Assembly: GCF_000717175.1 (NCBI RefSeq) | Contig: NZ_JNYD01000006.1 | Span: 327,608-391,607, forward strand | DNA from: Pseudonocardia autotrophica | Lineage (GTDB): Bacteria; Actinomycetota; Actinomycetes; Mycobacteriales; Pseudonocardiaceae | Reading direction: 5' to 3' | Length of the DNA stretch: 64,000 nt | Shown here: one piece after another, positions 33,723 through 42,531 of the stretch | Layout of the letters: each line of letters opens with the position of its first letter | How positions within the stretch are numbered: the stretch's first letter is position 1 | Position numbers and translations under genes: made by a program | Notes under the pieces: model-generated | Seen by the model: only the letters and a program-made list of their open reading frames with translations | Databases searched by the model: none | What the model was told of the DNA's origin: nothing

Positions 33723-35254
33723 GCGACGCCGGGGTCGTCATCGTGGACGACCGAACCCGCGACCGGGCGGAGGTGCTGGATCGAGCCGCGAGGGCGGCCA
33801 CCGGCCTGGACGGACTCGGCCTGGGGCCGAAGAGCATCGTCGCCCTCCTGCTGCGCAACGACTTCGCGGCACTGGAGATGTCCGTCGCGGCGAGCACCGT
33901 CGGCGCGTACAACGTGCCGTTGAACTGGCACAACAAGCCGGACGAGCTCGCCTATGTCCTGAACGACAGCGTCCCGTCCGTCCTGGTCGGGCACGCGGAC
34001 CTGCTGCTGGCGGCACGTGAGGTGCTGCCCGCCGGGGTGGTGGTGCTCGTCGTTCCGCTGGAGGGTTCGGCGGCAACCGACTGTGCGACCACCGCTGAGG
34101 CCCTCGCTGCGATGCCCGGCGCCCGAACCTGGGACGAGTTCGTGGCCGGGAACGCACCGTGGGCGCAGCCGCCCCGGCCCAGCGGAGGCGCGATCATCTA
34201 CACCTCCGGGACCACCGGCCGGCCCAAGGGCGTCGTCAAGTTCCCGATGACGGACGAGGTGGCCGCCCGGTTCGTCGAGACGCAGCGGCGGGTCTGGGGG
34301 ATGTCGACCGGCGCCCGCGGGCTGGTCCTCGGTCCGATCTACCACGCCTCGCCGGAGGCGCAGGCCCGCGCCGCGCTCGCCGAGGCCGAGCTCCTCGTCC
34401 TGCAGAGCAGATTCGACCCCGAGGCCGTGCTCGCGGCGATCGAGCGCCACCGGATCACCGATATCGTGATAGTGCCCACCATGTTCGTCCGGATGCTGCG
34501 GCTGCCCGAGGAGGTCCGCAACCGCTACGACGTCAGCTCGCTGCGGTGGGTCACCCACACCGGCGGGCCGTGCCCGCCGGACGTCAAGCGAGCCATGATC
34601 GACTGGTGGGGCCCGATCATCAACGAGCTCTACGGCGGCACGGAGATGGGCTGTGCGTTCTTCTGCGACTCCGCGGAGTGGCTGGCGCACCCGGGAACGG
34701 TGGGACGCGCCCTGCCCGGGCTGCGCTTCGAGATCGTCGGTGCCGACGGCGAGGCCGTCCCGGCGGGTCAGGTGGGCGAGATCTACGCCCGCAACCCCGC
34801 CTACGGGGAGTTCACCTACCTGGGCCTGGACGACCAACGACAGGCGATCGCGCGCGGTGACCTGATCACCCTGGGCGACATGGGGTATGTGGACGACGAC
34901 GGCTTCCTCTACCTGACCGACCGCAGCCGGGACATGGTCGTCTCCGGTGGGGTGAACATCTACCCGGCCGAGATCGAGGCGGCGTTGCTGGGATTCGACC
35001 AGGTGGTCGACTGCGCCGTCTTCGGCGTCCCGGACGACGTCTTCGGCGAGTCCGTGATGGTGGCCGTCCAGGCTGTGCCGGGGTCCGGACTCACGGCCGA
35101 CGCGGTTCGCGAGTACCTGCGCGGCCGCATCTCGGACTACAAGGTACCGCGGCACGTGACCTTCCACGACCGGCTCCCCCGTGAGGAGACCGGGAAGCTG
35201 TTCAAGCGCAAGCTGCGCGATCCGTACTGGTCCGAGATCCGGAGGACGGGGTGA
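33719..35254 (+). CDS. Acyl-CoA synthetase (AMP-dependent), paralogue 2
   Basis: 511 aa with IIYTSGTTGRPKG, YGGTEMG, DMGYVDDDGFLYLTDRSRDM and EETGKLFKRKLR. Closely related over the full length to the ligase at 18579; both share the unusual CAFFC segment next to the adenine-binding loop. Keeping two copies under the same operator suggests different substrates of one pathway, for example the starting acid and a later intermediate released by a CoA-transferase or hydrolase. ATG overlaps the DUF35 stop and its own stop overlaps the next GTG. Confidence 0.93.
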   Translation: MSDAGVVIVDDRTRDRAEVLDRAARAATGLDGLGLGPKSIVALLLRNDFAALEMSVAASTVGAYNVPLNWHNKPDELAYVLNDSVPSVLVGHADLLLAAREVLPAGVVVLVVPLEGSAATDCATTAEALAAMPGARTWDEFVAGNAPWAQPPRPSGGAIIYTSGTTGRPKGVVKFPMTDEVAARFVETQRRVWGMSTGARGLVLGPIYHASPEAQARAALAEAELLVLQSRFDPEAVLAAIERHRITDIVIVPTMFVRMLRLPEEVRNRYDVSSLRWVTHTGGPCPPDVKRAMIDWWGPIINELYGGTEMGCAFFCDSAEWLAHPGTVGRALPGLRFEIVGADGEAVPAGQVGEIYARNPAYGEFTYLGLDDQRQAIARGDLITLGDMGYVDDDGFLYLTDRSRDMVVSGGVNIYPAEIEAALLGFDQVVDCAVFGVPDDVFGESVMVAVQAVPGSGLTADAVREYLRGRISDYKVPRHVTFHDRLPREETGKLFKRKLRDPYWSEIRRTG

Positions 35255-36456
35255 CCGACACGATGCAGTACGGCGACGACGCGGCGGAGGAGTTCCGCGG
35301 CAGCGTCCGCGAATGGATCACCGAGAACGCCCCGCCCGAGCTCACGGGCGTCTTCGACTGGCGGACCCGAGAGATCCCCGGGTACCGGGTCGAACAGATC
35401 GTCGAGGCGAAGCGGCATCCGGCGCACGTCGAGTGGGAGCGCCGGTGTGTGGAGGGCGGGTTCGTGTGCCCGCTCTGGCCCGTCGCGGCAGGCGGTCGGG
35501 GATGGAACCGCGTCCAGAAGGCGATCTTCGAAGAGGAGCTGCACGCCGCCGGGGTGCCCCGCATCGACCGCGGGATGGGGGAGTTCCTGGTCGGCCCGAC
35601 GATCGTCGCCCGTGGCACGGCGGAGCAGCAGGCGCGCCTGCTGCCGCCGATCATCAGTGGGCAACACCGCTACTGCCAGGGATTCTCGGAGCCGGAGTAC
35701 GGCTCCGACCTCGCGGGGCTGCAGACCCGAGGGGCCGTCGACGGTGACGAGCTGGTGGTCACCGGGCAGAAGATCTGGACCTCCGGCGCGGTCGACGCGA
35801 ACATGATCTTCCTGCTCTGCCGGACCGACCCGGCCGCGGCGAAGCACCGCGGTCTCACCTTCGCGGTGGCGGAGTTCGGGCCGCACAACGGCTTCGACGT
35901 CCGCCCGATCCGTCAGATGAGCGGTGCCTACGACTTCGCCGAGGAGTTCATCAGCGGCGCCCGCACCCCGTTGAGCAACGTGATCGGTGGTCTGGGGGAG
36001 GGCTGGAGCGTCGCCATGACCACGCTCGGTCTGGAGCGCGACTTCAACCTGCCCACCCTGTCCCTGGACTTCCTGCACGAGTTCGGGCGGATGGCCGACC
36101 GCGTCCGGGAGTCGGGACGGAACTCCGACCCGGTGGTCCGGCAGACGCTGGCACGGGCCTGGTCCCACGTCGCGATCATGCGGATGTTCGCCAAGCGGCT
36201 GCTGGCGGACGAGGAGGGCACCGCTGACATGGTCTCGTCGACCAAGCTGTTCTGGAGCGAGTACCACCGGTGGGTCAGCACCGAGGACCTCGACCTCGAC
36301 GGGGCCGCGGGCATGCTGCGGCCGGCGGGCGACGGCTACCCGACCACCCCGATCCAGGACTCCTTCCTCGCCGCCCGCGCGGCCACGATCTACGCGGGCA
36401 CGTCCCAGATCCAGCGCAACATCATCGCCGAGCGCGTGCTCGGTCTGCCCCGGTAG
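35251..36456 (+). CDS. Acyl-CoA dehydrogenase, large subunit type
   Basis: 401 aa. FSEPEYGSDLAGLQTRG and GQKIWTSGAVDANMIFLLCR form the FAD/acyl-CoA binding middle domain, and GTSQIQRNIIAERVLGLPR the C-terminal FAD-contacting tail. Together with the following gene it matches the two-subunit FadE pairs (ChsE1/ChsE2-like heterotetramers) of steroid-degrading actinobacteria that act on bulky side chains. It introduces the alpha-beta double bond. GTG 35251 overlaps the ligase stop. Confidence 0.91.
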   Translation: MTDTMQYGDDAAEEFRGSVREWITENAPPELTGVFDWRTREIPGYRVEQIVEAKRHPAHVEWERRCVEGGFVCPLWPVAAGGRGWNRVQKAIFEEELHAAGVPRIDRGMGEFLVGPTIVARGTAEQQARLLPPIISGQHRYCQGFSEPEYGSDLAGLQTRGAVDGDELVVTGQKIWTSGAVDANMIFLLCRTDPAAAKHRGLTFAVAEFGPHNGFDVRPIRQMSGAYDFAEEFISGARTPLSNVIGGLGEGWSVAMTTLGLERDFNLPTLSLDFLHEFGRMADRVRESGRNSDPVVRQTLARAWSHVAIMRMFAKRLLADEEGTADMVSSTKLFWSEYHRWVSTEDLDLDGAAGMLRPAGDGYPTTPIQDSFLAARAATIYAGTSQIQRNIIAERVLGLPR

Positions 36457-36465
36457 AGGAGCGAC

Positions 36466-37599
36466 GTGCCGATCGACACGAGAGCACCCCTGCTCGCCGC
36501 CCCCGAGCACGAGGATCTGCGCCGTGCGTTGCGACGCTTCCTCACCTCTGCGGCGAGCGTGACGCGTGCCCGGGCCCATGCCGAGGGCGAGGAGTTCGAC
36601 AGGGCCGTCTGGCTCCGGCTCGCCGACGAGCTCGGCGTGACGGGCTTGGGCATCCCCGAGGAGTTCGGCGGGGTGGGGTTCGGGCTGACCGAGCAGGCGG
36701 TGGTGCTCGAGGAGCTGGGACGCGAGCTGTACGGCGGCCCCTACCTCGCCAGCGTCGTGCTCGGCGCGGCCGCACTGCTCGCCGCAGGCGACCGGGCGGC
36801 CCAGGAGAAGCTGCTGCCGGGCATCGCCGCCGGGGAGACCGTCGCCACACTGGCGGCGGCCGGCGTCGACGGCGAGTGGCGGGTCGGTGGACCGACCGGC
36901 GTCGTCGCCCGCGAACGGGAGGGGGGGTGGGTGCTCGACGGTTCCTGCACCCACGTTCCGGACGCGACCGTCGCGGACGTGCTCCTCGTCCTCGCGGACA
37001 CCGAGCAGGGTCGTGGCCTCTTCGTGCTACCCGCCGGATCGCCCGGACTGTCCGTGGCGGATCTCTCCGCACTCGACCAGACGCGGAGATTCTCGCGGGT
37101 GGAGCTGCGGGGTGCGGCCGCCGAGTGTGCGGGCACCCCGGGGGACGGCGACCGGGTCCTGGCCGCGGTGCTGGACCGCGCCGCCGTCGCCCTCGGGGCG
37201 GAGCAGCTCGGCGGGGCGGCGCGCTGTCTCGAGCTCGCCGTGGAGTACGCGAAGGTCAGGCACCAGTTCGGTGAGCCCATCGGTCGCTTTCAGGCGATCA
37301 AGCACCTCTGCGCGGACATGTACCTGGCGGTCGAGTCGTCGCGCTCCGCGGTCATGTTCGCCTCTCGCGCGCTGGACGAGGAGACCGCGGAGGCGGGCGC
37401 CGCAGCAAGCCTGACCAAGGCGTGGTGCTCGGACGCGTTCCTGCAGTGCGCAGGGGACGCGATGCAGATCCACGGCGGCATCGGCTACACGTGGGAGTGC
37501 GACGTGCAGCTGTACTTCAAGCGCGCCCAGTCCTCGAAGCACCTGTTCGGTGGGCCTGCTCACCACCGGGACACCCTCGCGGCCCGGCTCGGCCTCTGA
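36466..37599 (+). CDS. Acyl-CoA dehydrogenase, second subunit type
   Basis: 377 aa. HQFGEPIGRFQAIKHLCADM and AMQIHGGIGYTWECDVQLYF are preserved C-terminal blocks, while the middle domain is short and lacks the usual FAD loop of single-chain enzymes. Such halves need a partner, here the gene 9 nt upstream. GTG 36466 is preceded by AGAGGAG. The pair probably forms an alpha2beta2 enzyme with two active sites for a branched or ring-bearing acyl-CoA. Confidence 0.89.
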   Translation: MPIDTRAPLLAAPEHEDLRRALRRFLTSAASVTRARAHAEGEEFDRAVWLRLADELGVTGLGIPEEFGGVGFGLTEQAVVLEELGRELYGGPYLASVVLGAAALLAAGDRAAQEKLLPGIAAGETVATLAAAGVDGEWRVGGPTGVVAREREGGWVLDGSCTHVPDATVADVLLVLADTEQGRGLFVLPAGSPGLSVADLSALDQTRRFSRVELRGAAAECAGTPGDGDRVLAAVLDRAAVALGAEQLGGAARCLELAVEYAKVRHQFGEPIGRFQAIKHLCADMYLAVESSRSAVMFASRALDEETAEAGAAASLTKAWCSDAFLQCAGDAMQIHGGIGYTWECDVQLYFKRAQSSKHLFGGPAHHRDTLAARLGL

Positions 37600-37648
37600 C
37601 ACGGGTCCGCCCCAAGCCGACCCTTCCGACAGACCAGGAGACAGTGCA

Positions 37649-39031
37649 ATGACGCATGCGACACCCACCGAACCGCCAGCTGCGCACGGGCGCAGGCAGC
37701 CGTCGCTGGCACGGCTGCTGACCGCCTCGGCCGCGGGGACGGTCGTCGAGACCTACGACATCATCCTGACCGCGCTCGTGGCGTCACTGGTGTTCAACCA
37801 CGCCTTCTTTCCCGACATCGCGCCCTGGATCGGCACGCTCGCGGCGCTCGGTGCCGCCGCCATCGCCTATGTGGGGCGTCCGCTCGGCGCGATCATCTTC
37901 GGATGGTTCGGCGACAAGTACAGCCGGCTCCTCGCACTGCGGGTGTCCATCCTGGGCACGGGCGTCGCGACGGTCGCGATCGGGGTCATCCCGACGGCGG
38001 CGACCATCGGTGTGTGGGCTCCGGTCCTGCTCGTCGTGCTGCGCCTGATCCAGGGGATCTCGCTGGGTGGTGAGTTCGGCGGCGCCACCCTGGTGGCCAT
38101 GGAGAACGCGCCGCCCAAGCGGCGCTTCTTCTACGGGACCTTCGCGAGCGTCGGCTCCATGGGGGGCGTCGCGCTCGCGACGATCGTCGTCCTGGTGGTC
38201 ACCTCGGCGATGGGGATGGAGACGTTCCGAGAGTGGGGCTGGCGCGTGCCCTTCATCGCCAGCGTGCTGTTGATCGTGGTCGCCTACGTCGCGCGTCGGA
38301 TCGACGAGTCGGCGGAGTTCGTCGAGGCGAAGGCCGCGGCGGACAGCGCCCCGGAGCTGGCGAAGGACTCCTCGGTCGACGGGCTCTCCGTGCTGAAGCG
38401 CGCGGTCCTGGTGCTCGCCGGGATCGTGATGACCGTACCGACCGTATCCATCACCTACTCGCTGTCGACGGGGATGCTGCCGTTGGTCAACGCGGGCGGC
38501 CTGCCTGGGATCAGTGTCACCGCCTACCAGATCGCGCTCGTCATGCTCAGCCTCGTCGCGATCCCCATCAGCCTCTACGGCGGCTGGCTCGGCACGCGGT
38601 ACCGCCCCGAGCTGATCATCCGGATCGGGGCCGTGTGGACAGCGGTTGCGGCCTTCCCGGTGATCTGGTTGCTGCAGTCGGGCTCCACGGTGCTGTTGTT
38701 CGTGGGGATGCTGCTCGCCACGCCCGGTTACGCCCTGGTCTCCGGCCCGGCAGCGGCTTTCGTGGCCTCGGCGCTGCCGGTCCGGCTGCGCTACCTCGGC
38801 ATCGGCATCGCCTACGCGGGCGCCGCGCTCGTGGGCGGGGGCGTCCTGCCGATCGTCGCCCTGGCGATCGCGGGCGAGGGCTACCGCACCGTGTTGCCGT
38901 TCGCCTGCATCCTCTGTGGCGCCGGCCTCGTCGCGCTCTTCGCGACCGTCTTCACCAAGCGTGCGCAGCAGGCGGTCGCCCGGTCCGCGGGGCTGGACGA
39001 CGACCTTCCGGAGGCCGCGTCCGTCGGCTGA
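37649..39031 (+). CDS. MFS transporter, MHS family, second copy
   Basis: 460 aa, about 12 membrane spans. AAGTVVETYDIILTALVASL, GWFGDKYSRL and QGISLGGEFGGATL are the MHS signatures; the central loop around ESAEFVEAKAAADSAPEL is charged. The ATG at 37649 has CAGGAG 8 nt upstream. It closes the operon from 31240. It is only distantly similar to the transporter at 15888, so the two may import different acids under the same control. Confidence 0.92.
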   Translation: MTHATPTEPPAAHGRRQPSLARLLTASAAGTVVETYDIILTALVASLVFNHAFFPDIAPWIGTLAALGAAAIAYVGRPLGAIIFGWFGDKYSRLLALRVSILGTGVATVAIGVIPTAATIGVWAPVLLVVLRLIQGISLGGEFGGATLVAMENAPPKRRFFYGTFASVGSMGGVALATIVVLVVTSAMGMETFREWGWRVPFIASVLLIVVAYVARRIDESAEFVEAKAAADSAPELAKDSSVDGLSVLKRAVLVLAGIVMTVPTVSITYSLSTGMLPLVNAGGLPGISVTAYQIALVMLSLVAIPISLYGGWLGTRYRPELIIRIGAVWTAVAAFPVIWLLQSGSTVLLFVGMLLATPGYALVSGPAAAFVASALPVRLRYLGIGIAYAGAALVGGGVLPIVALAIAGEGYRTVLPFACILCGAGLVALFATVFTKRAQQAVARSAGLDDDLPEAASVG

Positions 39032-39061
39032 ATACCGGCGAGTGACGACGAGACTCCGGGT

Positions 39062-39087
39062 CCCCGGCCGGCCTGCGGGAACCGGGG
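39062..39087 (+). terminator. Weak GC hairpin after the transporter operon
   Basis: CCCCGG (39062-39067) and CCGGGG (39082-39087) pair over a 14-nt loop that itself contains GCCGGC. Located 30 nt after the transporter stop and before box g. No T-run follows, so the assignment as terminator rests on position. Confidence 0.3.
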
Positions 39088-39100
39088 TCTGTGTCGTCTG

Positions 39101-39120
39101 TCGACCGTCTAGTCGGTTGG
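39101..39120 (+). promoter_or_regulatory. Shared operator box (copy g)
   Basis: TCGACCGTCTAGTCGGTTGG, in the 279-nt gap between the MHS transporter and the ABC binding-protein gene. No convincing -35/-10 pair touches it. It is 138 nt upstream of box h, so the two may be bound together or g may be an upstream auxiliary operator. Confidence 0.6.
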
Positions 39121-39203
39121 ATACACACCGTGTTCACCATGCTGCACTGCGGAGTCGGCCATCTCGGAGGGGTGTCCGTGATCAGTCCGTGGCTGAATGG
39201 CTG

Positions 39204-39258
39204 TTGACTCCATGTGATCCGGGTCCTAGCGTTGCGAGGCAACCGACCGGGCGGTCGA
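39204..39258 (+). promoter_or_regulatory. Promoter with shared operator box (copy h), ABC importer operon
   Basis: TTGACT (39204-39209), 17 nt, TAGCGT (39227-39232), 6 nt, then GCAACCGACCGGGCGGTCGA (39239-39258). Same layout as copies a, d and f. The start codon of the binding protein is 52 nt further on, preceded by AGAAGAGAG. Confidence 0.76.
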
Positions 39259-39310
39259 ATAATCCGTTCTCCGGTCGCGCCGTTGGTCCGACACTCAGAG
39301 AAGAGAGATC

Positions 39311-40525
39311 ATGAACCTTCGGTCGCGCGTTCGTCGCGCTTCCGCCCTCGGGGCGGTCGCCGTCGCCGCATCGCTGCTCGTCGCCGCCTGCGGTGGCGGC
39401 GACTCCGGGTCCGGCACGGGCGGTTCGGGTGACCCGATCAAGGTCGGCGCGATGCTCTCCTACACTGCGAACGGCAGCAACAGCGGGCCGGCCCTCGAGG
39501 TCGGCGCGAAGGCGCGGTTCGCGCAGATCAACGAGGCGGGTGGCATCGGTGGCCACCAGGTCCAGCTGGTGACCGCGGACGACGCGCTCGATCCGGCCAA
39601 GGCCCCCGCGGCGATGCGAACCCTCGTGGAGGGCGAGGGAGTGGTCGCGTCGATCGGCAACGGGTCGGCGGACGGTGCGGCGATCCAGTCCTACCTCGCG
39701 CAGAACAACGTGCTCTCGCTCCCCGGCGGCGCCTCGAGTGCCCTGATCCAGGGCGACGCCACGACGTTCCGGCTCGACAAGCCGGGCTACGACGAGATGA
39801 CCGGCCGTGTGGTCGACTACGCCGTCAAGACGCTCGGCAAGACCAGGATTGCCATCGCCTACACCCCCGATGCCGTCGGTCTGCCGGTCAAGGAGGGCGC
39901 CGAGCGACAGCTCAAGGCACTCGGCCTCGCGCCGGTCGCAGAGGTCGAGTACAGCGCGTCGGCGACGAACGCCGATGCACAGGCTGCGCAGCTCAAGGAG
40001 TCCGATGCGGACTTCGTCATGATCAACCACGTGCCGTCGGTCATGGCGAAGATCTTCAACTCCGCCGAGCGGATCGGCTACAAGCCCGTCTACGGCGCGA
40101 CGTTCGCGGGTGCCACCCCGTCGCTCCCGCAGATCATGGGGGACACGCTGGCCGACCGGATCTTCTTCGCCACCTCGTTCATCCTGCCGGACAGCCCCGA
40201 GGCCGCGGACTTCCGCAAGTACGTGGAGGCGCAGAAGGGCGACATCCACGACAGCAACGTCATGATCGGTTGGGTCAACGCCGACGCCGTCGCCGCGGTC
40301 CTGCAGAAGGCCGTACAGGACAACAACGGTGAGGTTCCGACCGCGGAGCAGGTCAACGCGGCCGCCGACGACGTCCTGATCAACACGCCGTACCTGAAGG
40401 ACCTCCACTGGACCGCTACCGACCGCACGGGTCCGAACGGGTCGGCCATCACGAAGCTGGCCCCCGGGGGCCAGTACGTCGAGGTCGACGGCTACAAGCC
40501 GAACCCCTTCGTGGCGGGCGTCTGA
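39311..40525 (+). CDS. ABC transporter substrate-binding lipoprotein (LivK-like)
   Basis: 404 aa. Lipoprotein signal: basic MNLRSRVRR, hydrophobic core and lipobox LVAAC with Cys27, so it is anchored outside the membrane. The mature part is a periplasmic-binding type 1 fold (IKVGAMLSYTANGSNSGPAL, INEAGGIGGHQVQLVTADD). Family members bind amino acids, but also aromatic acids and other carboxylates; the context of acyl-CoA catabolism makes a carboxylic acid likelier. First gene of an importer operon behind promoter/box h. A strong hairpin separates it from the permease genes, which may raise its expression over theirs. Confidence 0.92.
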   Translation: MNLRSRVRRASALGAVAVAASLLVAACGGGDSGSGTGGSGDPIKVGAMLSYTANGSNSGPALEVGAKARFAQINEAGGIGGHQVQLVTADDALDPAKAPAAMRTLVEGEGVVASIGNGSADGAAIQSYLAQNNVLSLPGGASSALIQGDATTFRLDKPGYDEMTGRVVDYAVKTLGKTRIAIAYTPDAVGLPVKEGAERQLKALGLAPVAEVEYSASATNADAQAAQLKESDADFVMINHVPSVMAKIFNSAERIGYKPVYGATFAGATPSLPQIMGDTLADRIFFATSFILPDSPEAADFRKYVEAQKGDIHDSNVMIGWVNADAVAAVLQKAVQDNNGEVPTAEQVNAAADDVLINTPYLKDLHWTATDRTGPNGSAITKLAPGGQYVEVDGYKPNPFVAGV

Positions 40526-40535
40526 TCCGGAGACC

Positions 40536-40569
40536 GTGGGTGGCCGGGCAGAGGGGCCCGGCCACCCAC
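40536..40569 (+). terminator. 14-bp perfect intercistronic hairpin
   Basis: GTGGGTGGCCGGGC (40536-40549) pairs perfectly with GCCCGGCCACCCAC (40556-40569) around a 6-nt loop, starting 10 nt after the binding-protein stop. No T-run follows and the permease gene begins 30 nt later, so it is more likely a partial terminator or 3' stabiliser that lowers downstream expression than a full stop. Confidence 0.75.
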
Positions 40570-40598
40570 CACACTCCCTGATCCACGAGAGGTTTGCA

Positions 40599-41471
40599 GT
40601 GGACATCCTCCTGACGGGCGTGATCCTGGGGATCACGCTGGGACTGGTGTACGCCCTGGTCGGCGCGGCCCTGGTCGTCATCTATCGCACCTCCGGCTAC
40701 GTGAGCTTCGCCCAGGGCGACATCGCCAGCGCCTCGCTCTACATCGGACTCTTCTGCTACACCGCTGGCCTGCCGTACTGGCTCACCGCGCTGCTCGTCG
40801 TCGTCCTGGGCGCGGTGTTCGGCGGGCTGATCGGCCGCTTCATCGTGGTGCCCATCGAGCGGTACGGGCGGCTGCCGGCGGCCCTCGCGACCGTCGGGGT
40901 GGGGCTGACGATCCAGGGCATCGAGGCCCTCGCCCTCAACACGGAGGCGCGCGGCTTCCCCTCCGCGGGCACGGGGCCGGCGCTGGCCCTCGGCCCGGTG
41001 ACCCTGACCACGGCCGACGTGATCTCCGCGGTCGTGTCGATCCTCCTCTTCCTCGCCATCGGGCTGTTCTTCTCCCGCTCGCGCACCGGCGTCGCGATGC
41101 GTGCGGTGAACGACAACGAGCAGGCCGCCGGTCACGTCGGGCTGTCCGGCAAGCGTCTCAAGTACCTGAGCTGGGTCATCGCCGGCGGTCTCGCGGGGGC
41201 CACGGGCCTGTTCGTGGCTCCGATCTACGGCCTCAGCCCGACGACGGTGAACGCCTTCCTCGTCTTCGGCTTCGCGACGGTCGTGCTCGGCGGGTTCGAG
41301 TCCATTTTGGGCGCGCTGATCGCGGGGATCGTGATCGGTGTGGCCACCAACCTGGTCGCCGCGTACGCCGAGCCCTCGCTGGTGACCTTCGCGATGTACG
41401 CACTCGTGCTCGTGGTCCTGCTCTTCCGTCCCGCCGGCCTGCTGGGCAGACGCCGGCTCGAGAGGGTCTGA
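40599..41471 (+). CDS. livH: Branched-chain-type ABC transporter permease (LivH family)
   Basis: 290 aa, about eight hydrophobic helices; VDILLTGVILGITLGLVYAL and TSGYVSFAQGD at the N-terminus and the GLVFGxx-like LVFGFATVVLGGFESILGAL near the C-terminus are LivH family blocks. GTG 40599 follows GAGAGG. Forms the membrane channel with the next gene. The symbol refers to family only; transport of branched-chain amino acids is not implied. Confidence 0.92.
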   Translation: MDILLTGVILGITLGLVYALVGAALVVIYRTSGYVSFAQGDIASASLYIGLFCYTAGLPYWLTALLVVVLGAVFGGLIGRFIVVPIERYGRLPAALATVGVGLTIQGIEALALNTEARGFPSAGTGPALALGPVTLTTADVISAVVSILLFLAIGLFFSRSRTGVAMRAVNDNEQAAGHVGLSGKRLKYLSWVIAGGLAGATGLFVAPIYGLSPTTVNAFLVFGFATVVLGGFESILGALIAGIVIGVATNLVAAYAEPSLVTFAMYALVLVVLLFRPAGLLGRRRLERV

Positions 41472-41472
41472 G

Positions 41473-42531
41473 ATGTCCGTTCCCACCGCCGACCGCGCGG
41501 CCACCCCGCTCGGCCAGGTCGACGCGGCGCTGCGCCGGATGGTGTCGGTGTCGACCGGCCGGGGCAACCTGCTGGGCCTGCGTCACGCGACCTTGCTGTC
41601 GTTCGCGGTCCTCGTCCTCGTCGTCGGGCTGACCGGCTCGGCGAACACCCGCTACGGCCTGGTCTTCTCGACGGTCTACGCCATCGTCATCCTGGGCAAC
41701 AACGCCATTGCGGCCACACTTCAGGAGATCAACCTCAGCGGCGGCGCGTTCCTCGCCATCGGCGCGTACACGGCCGTGCTGGCGCTGGACGCCGGCTGGA
41801 ACGTCCTGCTCGCAATGCTCGCCGCGATGCTGGTCGCCGCGATCATCGGGATGGTCTTCGCGTTCCCCACCACCCGCCTGACCGGGCTCGCGACGGCGTT
41901 GGTGACGTTCACCCTCGCCTTCTCCATCCTGGACCTGGCCAACTACCTGGGCCCGCTCACCGGTGGCGACCAGGGCAAGCAGGTCTCGCTCGACGCCACC
42001 CTGGTGGGCATGCGCATCAGCGGCTCACGGCCCGGCATGCTCATCCTGACCGTGCTGGTCATGGTGGTCGTGGGGCTGGCGCACCTCTGGCTGCTGCACC
42101 GCCGGCCCGGCCGGATCGCGATCGCAGTCGGCGAGGCGGAGTTCGCCGCCTCGGTGTTCGGGACGAACATCCGCCTGGTCAAGGTCGCCGTCTGGACCTG
42201 GGCCGCTGGGCTCGGCGGGCTCGCGGGCGCGCTCTACTCGCTGTCGGTCGGTTACGTGAGCTCCACACAGTGGCCGATCATGATCTCGATCCTGGTGTTC
42301 GTCGGTGGCCTGATCGGCGGCACTCGGAGCGCCACGGGGGCATGGATCGGGGGCATCGTGGTCGGCGGGCTCCCGCTGTGGCTGCAGAAGATCGTCCCCG
42401 CCACCGCCTCCTCCGTGCTCTTCGGCGTGATCATCGTGCTGGCGCTCCTCGCGGGGGGCAAGGGCATCGCCGAGTTCGGCGAACGGACCGGACTGCGCCT
42501 GTGGGGTGCGCTGCGGAGGAAGACCACATGA
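41473..42531 (+). CDS. livM: Branched-chain-type ABC transporter permease (LivM family)
   Basis: 352 aa with roughly ten hydrophobic segments after an N-terminal cytoplasmic leader of about 40 residues. NNAIAATLQEINLSGGAFLA, KVAVWTWAAGLGGLAGALYS and the LIGGTRSATGAWIGG stretch are LivM-family regions. Starts 2 nt after the LivH stop and its TGA overlaps the next ATG. Partner of LivH in the heterodimeric channel. Confidence 0.91.
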   Translation: MSVPTADRAATPLGQVDAALRRMVSVSTGRGNLLGLRHATLLSFAVLVLVVGLTGSANTRYGLVFSTVYAIVILGNNAIAATLQEINLSGGAFLAIGAYTAVLALDAGWNVLLAMLAAMLVAAIIGMVFAFPTTRLTGLATALVTFTLAFSILDLANYLGPLTGGDQGKQVSLDATLVGMRISGSRPGMLILTVLVMVVVGLAHLWLLHRRPGRIAIAVGEAEFAASVFGTNIRLVKVAVWTWAAGLGGLAGALYSLSVGYVSSTQWPIMISILVFVGGLIGGTRSATGAWIGGIVVGGLPLWLQKIVPATASSVLFGVIIVLALLAGGKGIAEFGERTGLRLWGALRRKTT

